Positions 34,874 to 43,952 of a stretch of 64,000 nt of DNA are shown here, piece by piece. How positions within the stretch are numbered: position 1 is the first letter of the stretch; each line of letters starts with the position of its first letter. The stretch spans positions 625,190 to 689,189 of the forward strand of contig NZ_LMUH01000025.1 of assembly GCF_009766105.1 (NCBI RefSeq). The letters are read 5' to 3'. Under the pieces are notes generated by a model, which saw only the letters and a list, made by a program, of their open reading frames with translations, was not told the origin of the DNA and did no database searches. Source of the stretch: Granulicella sp. S156 (lineage in GTDB: Bacteria; Acidobacteriota; Terriglobia; Terriglobales; Acidobacteriaceae). The position numbers were made by a program, and so were the translations under genes.

Positions 34874-35539
34874 ATGTTCTTGCGGCAACTCACCAGAACC
34901 ATCGTTATCGGCGCCACGGCCATCGTGGTCGTAGCAGTAGTCGCGTTTCCTGCGGAAATATCGGCGCAAGGCGCGCGCGGCAACGGGGGATCCAACGCTC
35001 GCTCTGGGCCCGCCGCAGGGGGAGTAGCCGGTACCGTCGACAGCGTGTCCACATCGAGCTTCGCCGTCTTGACGGCAGCGGGGCAGAACGTGACCATCCA
35101 GGAGGCGCCCTCTACGGAATACCAGAAGGGAACAAACTCGATTCCGGCGAGTGCCCTTACAAAGGGCGACAGCGTGCTCGTACTCGGGATCGTCAACGGA
35201 CGATCCATCACGGCCAGCCAAGTTATCGTGCAACCTGCCGACAAGGGAGGATCTGCGACTTCCTCGGCGGCAGGAGTGATCCCCTTCCAGCACGGTGCAC
35301 CTTCCGCGGCAAAGCAGGTCGGTCAGGTCCCCGCCAATTACAGTCAAGGGTCGGGGACCATCGTCAGCGGAACGGAAGCGAACAAGGCGACCGAAGCTGC
35401 ATTAGCTAACTACCCTGGGGGCATTGTCGACCGCGTTGTGGAGCTGAGTAACGGCGAATACGAGGTTCACAATATCGGCGTTAACTGGCCGCATCACATC
35501 TTCGTCAGCCGCGACTTCAAGGTCGTCGGCGCCTTTTAG
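34874..35539 (+). CDS. exported DUF5666-like protein
   Basis: A 221-residue protein with a Sec signal (TIVIGATAIVVVAVVAFPAE ending ISAQG). Residues about 45-125 match the DUF5666 beta-barrel pattern: GVAGTVDSVSTSSFAVLTAA, ALTKGDSVLVLG and GRSITASQVIVQP. The C-terminal part (TEAALANYPGGIVDRVVELS, then GEYEVHNIGVNWPHHIFVSR) resembles a PepSY-like peptide-binding fold. Likely periplasmic; function unknown. The ribosome site lies in a strong hairpin. Confidence 0.72.
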   Translation: MFLRQLTRTIVIGATAIVVVAVVAFPAEISAQGARGNGGSNARSGPAAGGVAGTVDSVSTSSFAVLTAAGQNVTIQEAPSTEYQKGTNSIPASALTKGDSVLVLGIVNGRSITASQVIVQPADKGGSATSSAAGVIPFQHGAPSAAKQVGQVPANYSQGSGTIVSGTEANKATEAALANYPGGIVDRVVELSNGEYEVHNIGVNWPHHIFVSRDFKVVGAF

Positions 35540-35572
35540 CCGCCACAGATTCACGGCTGTCCTTTCACTCGA

Positions 35573-36451
35573 CTAATTAAGGACTGCGGGCTTCAATACC
35601 TCCTCGCACCACTGCCGGAAGCTGGTAGGGGTGGTGGATTGTGGAGTGCGCGGTTCCCTGTTGTCCATGCCTTCATTCTTGGCCACCAGCATGTTGATCA
35701 TGGCTTGCGTCATTCCCTCCGACATCCCGCGGCTGAGCAGCCTGGTCTTCAATGCATCGACCGCCGTCTCCTCAAAGCGCACGGGTTTCCCCAGCACCTC
35801 CGACATGATCTGCGCTATGTCGTTGAAGGACAGATCCTCGGGGCCGAGTATAGGGAGGCTGCCCACGCCGCTCCAGGAACGATCGAGCAGCAGCCTCGCG
35901 GCAACGCTGGCGATATCGCGTGTGGCGCAGGTCGGGGCCTTGAGATCCCCGGAAATTGGCCAGGAGAACATTCCCTGGCTCTTGATCACCTCCACCTGGC
36001 GAAGCATGTTATCTATGAAACCAGGACAAGTCAGCGCACGATAGCTCACACCCGTATGCGCAATCATGTCGTCCATCGCTAGAGTGGCTGTCACATGCCC
36101 GGCGTTCTTTGGCCAACCTCGGCCCAGCGCCGAAATACCGACCACCCTCTTTACCCCTTGGCTCTTAAAGGCCTCACAACCAGGCCGGGCGAAGTCCACA
36201 TAAGCGGCTTCAGCGCTCTCGGCGCGAGGATCCGCAGGAACGAGCCAGAACACACTGTCGGCACCCTGGAAGGCTTTTGTGACAACGTCGAGATCGCTGT
36301 GGGACCCCTCGACGACCTCGACGCGTTTCCGCGTCTGCTCAGGCATGCGGGAGGGATCGCGTGCAATAACCCGGATCGACTCTCCGCTGTCGAGAATGTT
36401 TTCGAGGACCTGGCTGCCGATATTGCTTGTGGGTGCGGTGACAACGATCAT
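35573..36451 (-). CDS. NmrA-like NAD(P)-binding protein
   Basis: A 292-residue atypical SDR. It begins MIVVTAPTSNIGSQVLENIL, an NmrA-type GxxGxxG variant (TAPTSNIG), and continues with IRVIARDPSRMPEQTRKRVE and VFWLVPADPRAESAEAAYVD. There is no YxxxK at the usual place, as in NmrA/azoreductase-like sensors. It may be a redox-cofactor sensor or a reductase. It is divergent from the TetR gene at 36564 with repeated ACCGT boxes between. Confidence 0.88.
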   Translation of the reverse strand: MIVVTAPTSNIGSQVLENILDSGESIRVIARDPSRMPEQTRKRVEVVEGSHSDLDVVTKAFQGADSVFWLVPADPRAESAEAAYVDFARPGCEAFKSQGVKRVVGISALGRGWPKNAGHVTATLAMDDMIAHTGVSYRALTCPGFIDNMLRQVEVIKSQGMFSWPISGDLKAPTCATRDIASVAARLLLDRSWSGVGSLPILGPEDLSFNDIAQIMSEVLGKPVRFEETAVDALKTRLLSRGMSEGMTQAMINMLVAKNEGMDNREPRTPQSTTPTSFRQWCEEVLKPAVLN

Positions 36452-36488
36452 GCTTTTCTCCTCTGATACAAATCAATAAAGTAAACTC

Positions 36489-36529
36489 TACCGTACCGTT
36501 TACTAAGTAGACAGTACCGTACCGTATAC
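36489..36529. promoter_or_regulatory. two TACCGTACCGTWTAC boxes, probable TetR operator
   Basis: TACCGTACCGTTTAC (36489-36503) and TACCGTACCGTATAC (36515-36529) repeat with a 26-base offset in the divergent promoter between the NmrA-like and TetR genes. GTAAAC at 36481-36486 also mirrors the end of the first box. Four ACCGT half-sites are present. Confidence 0.6.
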
Positions 36530-36563
36530 CTGTTGTCAAACGAGAGATCAGCGACAATAGGGT

Positions 36564-37184
36564 ATGGCAAGACGAGGCGATCAACTTCGCGAACACATGC
36601 TCTGGATCGCCAAAGACGTGTTCCTGGAAATGGGTTTCGAGCGGGCGTCGATGGATGTGGTCGCCAGCCGCGCGGAGACCTCGAAACGGTCCTTGTACGC
36701 TCACTTCGAGAGCAAAGAGAAGCTCTTCCTTGCAGTCATTGAACTGGTGAGAGGACTTTTTCTCAGCCGATTAAAGATGCCCGGCGACTACTCAGAAAAG
36801 CCTGCGGAAGCCCTGGTGATGTTTTGCGGCCGGTATCTTGAAGTTCTGCTCTACGAGCCCTCCATTCAAATGTGTCGCATGAGCATGGCTGAGACCGAAA
36901 GATTTCCCGAGCAGGCAGCACAATATTTCGACGTGCTGCTCACACAGGTCCACGCACGCTTGAGCGCCTATCTCAAGACAACGTTTAGGCTCTCAACTCG
37001 CGCCAGTGCTGAGGCGGCGCACAGGCTTCTCGGCCAGATTCTTTACCCGCGATTCCCTCGGGCACTCTTCGGCATGGACCTGTTGGCTGAGAGCTTCGAC
37101 CGCGAGACCCTGGCCCCAGACTTTGACCTGAAACCTATTCGCAAAGCCGTTGCGGATCTAATCGAGTCTCTAGCAAAACATTGA
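36564..37184 (+). CDS. TetR/AcrR family transcriptional regulator
   Basis: A 206-residue protein starting MARRGDQLREHMLWIAKDVF. The helix-turn-helix ends ETSKRSLYAHFESKEKLFLA. The C-terminal region resembles the AefR-like/TetR_C_7 group (AAQYFDVLLTQVHARLSAYL). It probably represses the divergent NmrA-like gene and itself through the boxes at 36489-36529. Confidence 0.91.
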   Translation: MARRGDQLREHMLWIAKDVFLEMGFERASMDVVASRAETSKRSLYAHFESKEKLFLAVIELVRGLFLSRLKMPGDYSEKPAEALVMFCGRYLEVLLYEPSIQMCRMSMAETERFPEQAAQYFDVLLTQVHARLSAYLKTTFRLSTRASAEAAHRLLGQILYPRFPRALFGMDLLAESFDRETLAPDFDLKPIRKAVADLIESLAKH

Positions 37185-37377
37185 CGATCCACCGCACCTT
37201 CGGATAGGTACTGCTGGACGCGCCCAGGGCAACAGACATCCCAGCCGTCAATAAACAGAAGCCACTTACAGTTACCGATTGCACTGCTGCATGGGCGGAC
37301 GAAGCCAAAGTGGCGTCCTCTGGGGCAGCCGCGCACCAGCAGCGCAAAGCCACTACTGGCACGCAGTCTATTCATAC

Positions 37378-38265
37378 CTAGAAGTAGCGCATTTGTTCGA
37401 GATCAGCAATCAGCCCAGGTCCAGTCGGATGCCATCCCAGCCGTTGCTGCGTCAGCGCGCTCGAAGCTGGCATATCGAAGCCCGCGAACATCGCTAGCCA
37501 GCCAAAATGAGCTGGTGCCTCTTCCGGAGTGAGGCTAACCGTCGGCACCTTCAAGCCTCGGCCAATGACCTCCGCGATCTCCCGCATCGATATTCCTTCT
37601 TCAGCGACTGCGTTGTACCTGCTGCCTGCTTCGTGCTTCTCCAACGCAACCCTGTAGAGATGGGCAACATCAAGAACATGAGCCGCCGGCCAGCGATTGA
37701 GTCCGTTCCCTACATACGCCGAGACTCCCTTCTCGCGGGCCATCTGGACCGCTGGAGTAATGAGTCCCTGCTTGACCGTATCGTGGACCTGAGGAAGGCG
37801 CACCACCGACACATTCACACCACGCGCCAAGACGGAAGCTCCTGCTTCTTCCGAAGCTTTACGAGGATTCTGGTGGTTAGAATTGTAGTGATCTTCGGTT
37901 GCAGGTTGACCTGGAGCAGCGCTCCCCATCCCAGTCCCGGAGGTAATGATCAACGGACGGTCCGAGCCGACGAGTACGTCGCCCATCGCTTCGATGACCT
38001 TTCGGTCTTGCTCGCAATTCGCGATGAAGGTCGAGAAGTCGTGGTTGAAGGCAGTGTGGATCACGCCGTCAACCTTGGCTGCGCCACTGCGCAGACTCTC
38101 CAGGTCTTCAATATCTCCTCGATGCACTTCGGCACCAGCGGCCTTGAGGGACTCGGCACCCGCATCCGACCGCGTCAGTCCAAGCACCTGATGACCCGCG
38201 TTGATAAGTTCCGGAACAATGGCTGAACCGATAAAGCCGGTAGCGCCTGTGAGAAAAATACGCAT
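37378..38265 (-). CDS. NAD-dependent epimerase/dehydratase-like SDR (copy 1)
   Basis: About 295 residues from ATG 38263-38265, preceded by AGGAG; the Met 51 bases upstream is disfavoured. It opens MRIFLTGATGFIGSAIVPEL with the extended-SDR motif TGATGFIG. It is closely related to the next gene: both have the LNRWPxxHxxDxAxxxRxAL segment, the YNAVAEEGIxxREIA region and the LTQxRLGWHPT end. The usual YxxxK is not clear. Substrate unknown. It follows copy 2 by 75 bases on the same strand. Confidence 0.9.
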   Translation of the reverse strand: MRIFLTGATGFIGSAIVPELINAGHQVLGLTRSDAGAESLKAAGAEVHRGDIEDLESLRSGAAKVDGVIHTAFNHDFSTFIANCEQDRKVIEAMGDVLVGSDRPLIITSGTGMGSAAPGQPATEDHYNSNHQNPRKASEEAGASVLARGVNVSVVRLPQVHDTVKQGLITPAVQMAREKGVSAYVGNGLNRWPAAHVLDVAHLYRVALEKHEAGSRYNAVAEEGISMREIAEVIGRGLKVPTVSLTPEEAPAHFGWLAMFAGFDMPASSALTQQRLGWHPTGPGLIADLEQMRYF

Positions 38266-38340
38266 GATGAACTCTCCTGTACTGCGGTTGAGGAACTGCA
38301 TTCGCAGCCCGGTCATTCGGTGGATAGGAACGCCATCTGC

Positions 38341-39303
38341 TCAGGCTTTGAAGTAGTCCGCCTGATCGAGATCGTCGAGTAAGCCGACCTGTGTTGGGTG
38401 CCAGCCCAAACGTTCCTGGGTCAGACGGCTAGAGGTGGGATTGTCGATGCCGACGAAGAGTCCAAGAAAGCTGAAGTGCTTGGCGGCTTCCGATGGAGAC
38501 TTGCTGACGACAGGTACGTTCAAACGCCGTCCGATCAGGCCGGCAATGTCCCGGAAAGGGATGCCCTCCTCGGCGACAGCGTGATAGGTTCCTCCCGCAG
38601 GTCCGTTCTCGAGTGCTAAGCGGAAGACACGGGCAGCATCGAACCGGTGCACCGAAGGCCATCGGTTGAGACCGTCTGCCACATATCCCGACTCCTTCTT
38701 CTTCCGCGCAATCTGGATAAGCCGCGGAGCGAAGCCCTGATCGCCGGCACCATGAACGATCGGTGGAAGTCGAATCGCCGAGGTGCGAATGCCGCGCGCA
38801 GCCAACTCCTGCAGCGTATCTTCCGTCTTGGCGCGGAGAGCGCCCATGAAGTTGGGGTCGTGCGCTTCATCCTCGGTGGCGAGTCGTCCTGATTTCATGG
38901 CTAGTGTCCCGAAGGAAGCCACCAGGGGGCGATCCGTTCCGGAGAGCGCTTGTTCGATCGTCTTCAGCGTGTTCCGATCGGTAGCAACGGCTGCTGCCAT
39001 GAACCTTCGTACGATGCCGCCTGGAGCTCCTCCAAGCAACACGCGAAGGCGCGTTCCGAGAGGCATGTGCGAGATCTTGTGATAGAAGGCGGTGTGAATG
39101 GCACCGTCCGCAGCGGCGGCGGCGCGGCGCAGACAATCGAGGTCTTCGACGGAACCCAACTGCACTCGCGCACCGGCGGCCGTCAGCTTCCTACCGGAAG
39201 CCTCCGAGCGTGCAAGACCGGTGACCTGATGGCCCGCGCTGATGAGTTCTTTGACAATCGCAAATCCAATAAACCCTGTAGCGCCGGTTACAAAAACACG
39301 CAT
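38341..39303 (-). CDS. NAD-dependent epimerase/dehydratase-like SDR (copy 2)
   Basis: A 320-residue extended SDR starting MRVFVTGATGFIGFAIVKEL. It is a tandem paralogue of 37378-38265, differing by an insertion around residues 75-95 (PLGTRLRVLLGGAPGGIVRR). It shares the late motif DGLNRWPSVHRFDAARVFRL and the VAEEGIPFRDIA helix. It is divergent from the AraC regulator at 39416, which probably controls both paralogues. Confidence 0.9.
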   Translation of the reverse strand: MRVFVTGATGFIGFAIVKELISAGHQVTGLARSEASGRKLTAAGARVQLGSVEDLDCLRRAAAAADGAIHTAFYHKISHMPLGTRLRVLLGGAPGGIVRRFMAAAVATDRNTLKTIEQALSGTDRPLVASFGTLAMKSGRLATEDEAHDPNFMGALRAKTEDTLQELAARGIRTSAIRLPPIVHGAGDQGFAPRLIQIARKKKESGYVADGLNRWPSVHRFDAARVFRLALENGPAGGTYHAVAEEGIPFRDIAGLIGRRLNVPVVSKSPSEAAKHFSFLGLFVGIDNPTSSRLTQERLGWHPTQVGLLDDLDQADYFKA

Positions 39304-39415
39304 TGTTATCTCCTGAGCTTTCGCATTGGCGTCCTGCTACACATCTAGATGGGCATCGGAGCCATACGATCTATACTGAAGGTCCGCATTATTGGCTCAA
39401 TCGTCCGGAGGCTGC

Positions 39416-40393
39416 ATGGATCCGCTCTCAGATGTGTTGTCGTTGCTCAAACCCCGGAGTTACGTGGCGGGCGGTTTCGCGGTGGATGGCGACATGGCTA
39501 TCCAATGGCCAAAGCATCAAGGCATAAAGTGCTACGCCATACTCTCTGGCCAGTGCTGGCTATCCGTAGAAAGCGTTCCCGATCCTGTGCTCCTCACGGC
39601 CGGGGACTGTTTCCTTTTGCCGCGCGGATTGCCCTTCAGTCTCTCGACCGATCTGTCACTCACTCCCGTCGACTTCGCTACCATTCTCGCCACAAGGAAG
39701 TCGGGTGGCACAGCCTTCAATAACGAAGTCGGGGATCGCTATATTGTCGGTGGCCACTTCGTCCTTACCGGCAGTCATGCTGACATCTTGCTGAAATCTC
39801 TGCCGCCCATCGTGCATATCCGGAAAGAGTCGGATAAAGCGGCGATGCGTTGGTCGCTCGAACGTATGAAGGAGGAGTTACGCGATCCGCAACCGGGTGG
39901 CGCTCTGATCACCCAACAACTCGCCTACATGATGATCGTTCAGGCTCTTCGCCTTCACCTGGCAGATGGAGCGAGAGGGGGCGTTGGCTGGCTCTTCGCA
40001 CTGGCGGATAAACAGATGAGCGCAGCCATCACCTACATGCATGACGACCCCGGACATCCATGGACGCTACAGAAACTGGCGGAGCGCGTCGGAATGTCGC
40101 GATCGATCTTTGCTCTACGGTTCAAAGAGACCGTGGGGGATACCCCCATGGAGTACCTCACCCGCTGGCGGATGCTACTGGCCGGCGACAGGCTGAAGAA
40201 CTCCGACGATTCCATCTCCGCAATTGCCTTGTCGCTCGGCTACGAATCCGAAAGCGCCTTCGGTAAAGCTTTCAAGAGGGTCATGGGCTGCTCCCCAAGG
40301 CAACACAACCGCGAGAGCCGCCCTGCGCCGCCTCCTTCAACCGCCAGTGAGGCCAACTACGACGATCAGTCGGAACTAGCTCCGGTTGGATAG
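39416..40393 (+). CDS. AraC family regulator with cupin N-terminal domain
   Basis: A 325-residue protein from ATG 39416, preceded by GGAGG with 5-base spacing; a TTG 24 bases earlier is weaker. The N-terminal cupin_6 domain (GGFAVDGDMAIQWPKHQGIK to LLTAGDCFLLPRGLPFSLST) is followed by a C-terminal double helix-turn-helix (WTLQKLAERVGMSRSIFALR and ISAIALSLGYESESAFGKAF). It is divergent from the tandem SDR genes, the usual target arrangement for this group. Confidence 0.92.
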   Translation: MDPLSDVLSLLKPRSYVAGGFAVDGDMAIQWPKHQGIKCYAILSGQCWLSVESVPDPVLLTAGDCFLLPRGLPFSLSTDLSLTPVDFATILATRKSGGTAFNNEVGDRYIVGGHFVLTGSHADILLKSLPPIVHIRKESDKAAMRWSLERMKEELRDPQPGGALITQQLAYMMIVQALRLHLADGARGGVGWLFALADKQMSAAITYMHDDPGHPWTLQKLAERVGMSRSIFALRFKETVGDTPMEYLTRWRMLLAGDRLKNSDDSISAIALSLGYESESAFGKAFKRVMGCSPRQHNRESRPAPPPSTASEANYDDQSELAPVG

Positions 40394-40505
40394 GGCTTTT
40401 CCGTCCCCAGATCTTGCGATAGATATACACGCCAGCTAGTAGAGCGCCGCAGGTGACACATTGAGTGGCTGGCATTCCACTTCGCGATAGCAGCATTGTT
40501 GCTAC

Positions 40506-41450
40506 TCAACCCTGATAGCTCGCATGAGTAGCAGCGAGTGCGTGCGAACCATTTCGCCAGATGGGTATCACGAACAGGATGGACATAACAGCCAACGCAA
40601 CTCCAAACTCCCCGGCGAACCACGCTGCCCTGCCTGATTCAACCGTCATCGAATCGAACAACCATTGGATGACGGCGTTGTGGCAGGCATGCAGCATAAC
40701 CGCAGGCCACACCGAACCGCTCTTCAGCCGTAGCCATGCTGCCATGGCACCGGTGGCGATGATCATGCTTGTAAAACAAAGGAGCGCTACCCACTTTGGG
40801 GCGGTGCTATCGTACGTTCCGAAGAGGATGAGAGGGTAGTGCCACAGTGCCCAGATAACGCCACTGACCAGGGCTAAGCCAGTAAAGCTAAGCCGTTGCG
40901 CTAAAGCCGGTACCAGAAATCCCCTCCAGCCAATCTCTTCACCGGCTGCGGAGACGCCGCTTTGCAGAACACCGAATGTCATGATGAGTAAGGCATTCAG
41001 CGCACCAGCGCCTGATCCGATCTGGAGCGACTTCTGACTGAGATGCAGGAAGCCTGCGAAGTCGGCAGGCGCGAGACCGGTGGCCCAGACCAGGAGATAC
41101 GCAGTCGCGGCGTACGCCACAGGCAGAAGATATCCCCAGGACACCGCTCGCGCTCCAGGCCAGTGGAAACCCAAAAAGCTAAGCGGGATGCGAAAGAGAG
41201 CACAGCATGTAAACGCTGCAAGAGCAGGCGCCCACATCTCGGTATGAATGACGAACCCTCTGCCAATGTCGAGACGATGGGCGTGCAGTAACAGCAAGGT
41301 CCAGGGCGCTGTGAAAAGCGCCGTCAGAGCAACATAGAGAGCGACGAGAAGCGACACGTGAACGTCACGAGACAAGCGAGGAAGGATCGCTGGAGATTGC
41401 CCCATCATCGCCGATGGTGATGCCGTACCAGCACTTCGCTTCAATACCAT
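40506..41450 (-). CDS. CPBP-type intramembrane glutamic protease
   Basis: A 314-residue membrane protein with about eight helices. The Abi/CPBP motifs are present: GEEIGWRGFLVPAL (EExxxR), VIWALWHYPLIL (FxxxH variant) and MLHACHNAVIQW (HxxxN/B). Members are relatives of the Rce1 CAAX protease; bacterial roles include bacteriocin self-immunity and signal cleavage. It follows the DUF899 gene by 24 bases on the same strand and is probably co-transcribed with it. Confidence 0.88.
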   Translation of the reverse strand: MVLKRSAGTASPSAMMGQSPAILPRLSRDVHVSLLVALYVALTALFTAPWTLLLLHAHRLDIGRGFVIHTEMWAPALAAFTCCALFRIPLSFLGFHWPGARAVSWGYLLPVAYAATAYLLVWATGLAPADFAGFLHLSQKSLQIGSGAGALNALLIMTFGVLQSGVSAAGEEIGWRGFLVPALAQRLSFTGLALVSGVIWALWHYPLILFGTYDSTAPKWVALLCFTSMIIATGAMAAWLRLKSGSVWPAVMLHACHNAVIQWLFDSMTVESGRAAWFAGEFGVALAVMSILFVIPIWRNGSHALAATHASYQG

Positions 41451-41474
41451 CGCCCTCCTTACCTGGATCTTGGG

Positions 41475-42182
41475 TTACTTGTGCCCATAGTCGAGCTTCG
41501 GATACCAATCGGTGCCCCGCCCTTCCGGCGTCACATCCAACATCAGCCAAAGAGGGTCGAGGTCTGGAGCACCGCGCGGGTCCTGTCCGGGATCAGCCAT
41601 CGCGCCGCTCAGCTCACCACTGTAGAAGTGGTAAACCGTTCCGTCGCGCCGAGTGAAAACACTGAAGCCGGGTACGTCGGCATCTTCGGGATTGACGTAG
41701 GTGCGGGTGTAATCGGCGGACGCATCGGAGACAAACGGGAGATACGCGAACCCGCGTTGTTTCTTGTATTCCGCCAGCCGCTCTATGGGCGAACGCGCCG
41801 TAACGACGATCGCAGCCCGTTCGCGCAGATTGGCAGCGGTGCCATTCCAGGAGCTCAAAAACGAGGTGCAACTAGGACACGGCCCTTTGCGCTCTGGACC
41901 GAACATCATGCTGTAAACCATCAGCGTATCTTTATCGCCGAACAGACTGGAGAGGCGAACCGGACCAGCCTCGGAGACGAACTCAAAGTCGTGCGAGACT
42001 TCGCCCCCCTGGGGCAGCGCGCGCCGCTGCGCTGCCACGCGCTCGACATGACGGCGCAGTTCGATCTCTTCCACGAGAAGCGCATTTCGAGCGGTACGAT
42101 ATTCCGCACTCTCATTAGGAAAATGAGCCGTATTGGTGGCGACAAGCTCCGTCGCAGGTGAAAGCGTCTGAGGAACGGACAT
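41475..42182 (-). CDS. DUF899 family thioredoxin-like protein
   Basis: About 235 residues from ATG 42180-42182, with GGAGG 5 bases upstream, chosen over an ATG 15 bases earlier. The DUF899 order is clear: VEEIELRRHVERVAAQRRAL, RLSSLFGDKDTLMVYSMMFG, then CPSCTSFLSSW. The CPSC pair sits where thioredoxins have CxxC. Later, TVYHFYSGELSGAMADPGQD and DLDPLWLMLDVTPEGRG close the domain. The role is unproven; probably a redox enzyme. First gene of a short unit with the CPBP protease, divergent from the amidohydrolase. Confidence 0.88.
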   Translation of the reverse strand: MSVPQTLSPATELVATNTAHFPNESAEYRTARNALLVEEIELRRHVERVAAQRRALPQGGEVSHDFEFVSEAGPVRLSSLFGDKDTLMVYSMMFGPERKGPCPSCTSFLSSWNGTAANLRERAAIVVTARSPIERLAEYKKQRGFAYLPFVSDASADYTRTYVNPEDADVPGFSVFTRRDGTVYHFYSGELSGAMADPGQDPRGAPDLDPLWLMLDVTPEGRGTDWYPKLDYGHK

Positions 42183-42302
42183 AATACCTCCGGTCACATC
42201 CTAACGCCATTTCATACTACGTGTAGAGTCAGCGGAGGCCCCATGAAGTCGCGCTACCATAGCCATAGATCTCTTCATCCTTGTCTTTCCTCGAGGAACT
42301 CC

Positions 42303-43676
42303 ATGCAGACACTTACCCGATTCAGCATCTTGTCTCTTCTCGCCTTCTCTGCAGTCGCTTCTGCTCATTCCCAGATGACCTACAAACCCGCAGCGCCGCG
42401 CACACTACTGCGGGCCGGTCACGTTCTGGATGTCCACACCGGCAAGGAAGCTGCGGACCAGACGGTCGTCGTGGAAGGTGACAAGATTGTCGCCATCGCC
42501 GCCACCAAAGACACGCCTGGGAAGCCTGGGGATCGCGAGGTGGATCTCAGCGGCTATACGCTGCTTCCCGGCCTGATCGATGTCCATACACATCTCACGA
42601 TGGCCAATAACTTCGATCCGTTCTTCGAAGTCACGATGACGCCCGGCAAGGAAGCGATCATCGGCGTGGAGAACGCCAGGACCACCCTCGAAGCCGGCTT
42701 CACCACCGTGCGCAACGTTGGAGCCAACGGCTTCACCGACGTCGCCCTGCGCGATGAGATTAACGAAGGACACATCCCTGGACCGCACATGCAGGTCTCC
42801 GGTCCCCCGCTCGGGATCACCGGCGGCCACATGGATGAGAACCTTCTACCCGAGCAATATCACGTCACCGGAGAAGGTGTCGCCGATGGCATCCCCGCCG
42901 TGCAGCACATGGTGCGGCAGAACATCAAGTACGGAGCGGACCTGATCAAGATCGGCGCCTCCGGTGGCGTGCTCTCCAAAGGTGACGACCCTCAGGCCTC
43001 GCAATACACCCTCGAAGAGATGCAGGCCATTGTCGCGGATGCTCACCGTCTGGGACGAAAGGTCGCGGCGCACGCTCACGGAGCCCAGGCTATCCTCTGG
43101 GCCTCGGAAGCCGGCGTTGATTCCATCGAGCATGGCAGTTACATGGATGAAGCCGATATCGCCATGATGAAGAAGAACGGCACGTACTTCGTACCCACCG
43201 CTTACCTCATCGACTGGATGGCACAGAACGGCCACCTCTCACCGTTTTATGCGCAGAAGATGAAGGACGTCAGCGCTGTAGAAAAGCAGAACGCCATCCG
43301 CGCCATCAAGGCAGGAGTGAAGGTGGCGCTTGGCACCGATGCAGCCGTCTATCCGCACGGGCTCAATGCTCATGAGCTGGATGTCTATGTGAACCAGTTC
43401 GGCATGACTCCGCTGGCCGCGATCCAGACCGGCACTCTCAATGCCGCGGACCTGATGGGTTGGAGCGACAAGGTCGGCTCTCTCGACCCCGGCAAATGGG
43501 CCGATGTCATCGCGGTCCAGGGCGATCCCCTGGCAGACGTTCGGATTCTGCAACACGTTCCCTTCGTGATGAAGTCCGGCGTCATTTATAAAAACGAAGC
43601 CCAGCCCAACTCCGTCGACAAACTCGTCGCAGCAACACCCGCGCTCAACGGCAACAACGCGATGAACAGCTACTAG
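42303..43676 (+). CDS. exported metal-dependent amidohydrolase
   Basis: About 457 residues from ATG 42303, preceded by GAGGA; the Met at 42243 adds a poor N-terminus. The Sec signal is MQTLTRFSILSLLAFSAVAS. Metal motifs are DVHTHL (H95, H97 in this numbering), a Lys near LIKIGASGG, VAAHAHGAQA, SIEHGSY and the late Asp in ALGTDAAVY. It resembles the imidazolonepropionase/prolidase-like group found in the periplasm of Acidobacteriota, often acting on dipeptide or cyclic amide substrates. Exact substrate unknown. Confidence 0.9.
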   Translation: MQTLTRFSILSLLAFSAVASAHSQMTYKPAAPRTLLRAGHVLDVHTGKEAADQTVVVEGDKIVAIAATKDTPGKPGDREVDLSGYTLLPGLIDVHTHLTMANNFDPFFEVTMTPGKEAIIGVENARTTLEAGFTTVRNVGANGFTDVALRDEINEGHIPGPHMQVSGPPLGITGGHMDENLLPEQYHVTGEGVADGIPAVQHMVRQNIKYGADLIKIGASGGVLSKGDDPQASQYTLEEMQAIVADAHRLGRKVAAHAHGAQAILWASEAGVDSIEHGSYMDEADIAMMKKNGTYFVPTAYLIDWMAQNGHLSPFYAQKMKDVSAVEKQNAIRAIKAGVKVALGTDAAVYPHGLNAHELDVYVNQFGMTPLAAIQTGTLNAADLMGWSDKVGSLDPGKWADVIAVQGDPLADVRILQHVPFVMKSGVIYKNEAQPNSVDKLVAATPALNGNNAMNSY

Positions 43677-43695
43677 TACCGTGACCGGGTGAAGA

Positions 43696-43849
43696 GGTGT
43701 TCTTGCTTTTGTTGTTGTTCTCGCTTTTCTGGTTGTCATTCCCGAAGGGAACCTGCTGTTGGCCGTATAGCCACAGCCTTCTTGCCAGCGCAGGAGGAAG
43801 CAGATTCCCTTCGGGAATGACAAGCCAGAAAAGCAAAAACAAGAGCACC
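43696..43849. repeat. large imperfect inverted repeat (family C)
   Basis: GTCATTCCCGAAGGGAA on the left mirrors TTCCCTTCGGGAATGAC on the right. The flanks also mirror each other (CTTGCTTTT, CTTTTCTGG against CCAGAAAAG, AAAAACAAG), with about a 12-base insert in the left arm. The arms enclose roughly 50 bases. It fills the 276-base space between the amidohydrolase and cupin genes. It may be two head-to-head copies of a short dispersed repeat. Confidence 0.65.
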
Positions 43850-43952
43850 TTTTCATGCGGTCGTGCTACTACTGTCCTGAGCCTGAAGTTCGTTGGATAT
43901 GTTTGGTTAAGGGCATGCCTTCACAAGCTATCGAAAAAGAATGGAGGAAGTG

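Noticed and set aside
42205-42225. TACTAC-GT-GTAGAG as a second BlaI operator before the amidohydrolase
   Set aside because: Only one arm matches; the spacing and right arm differ from the clear operator at 20882.
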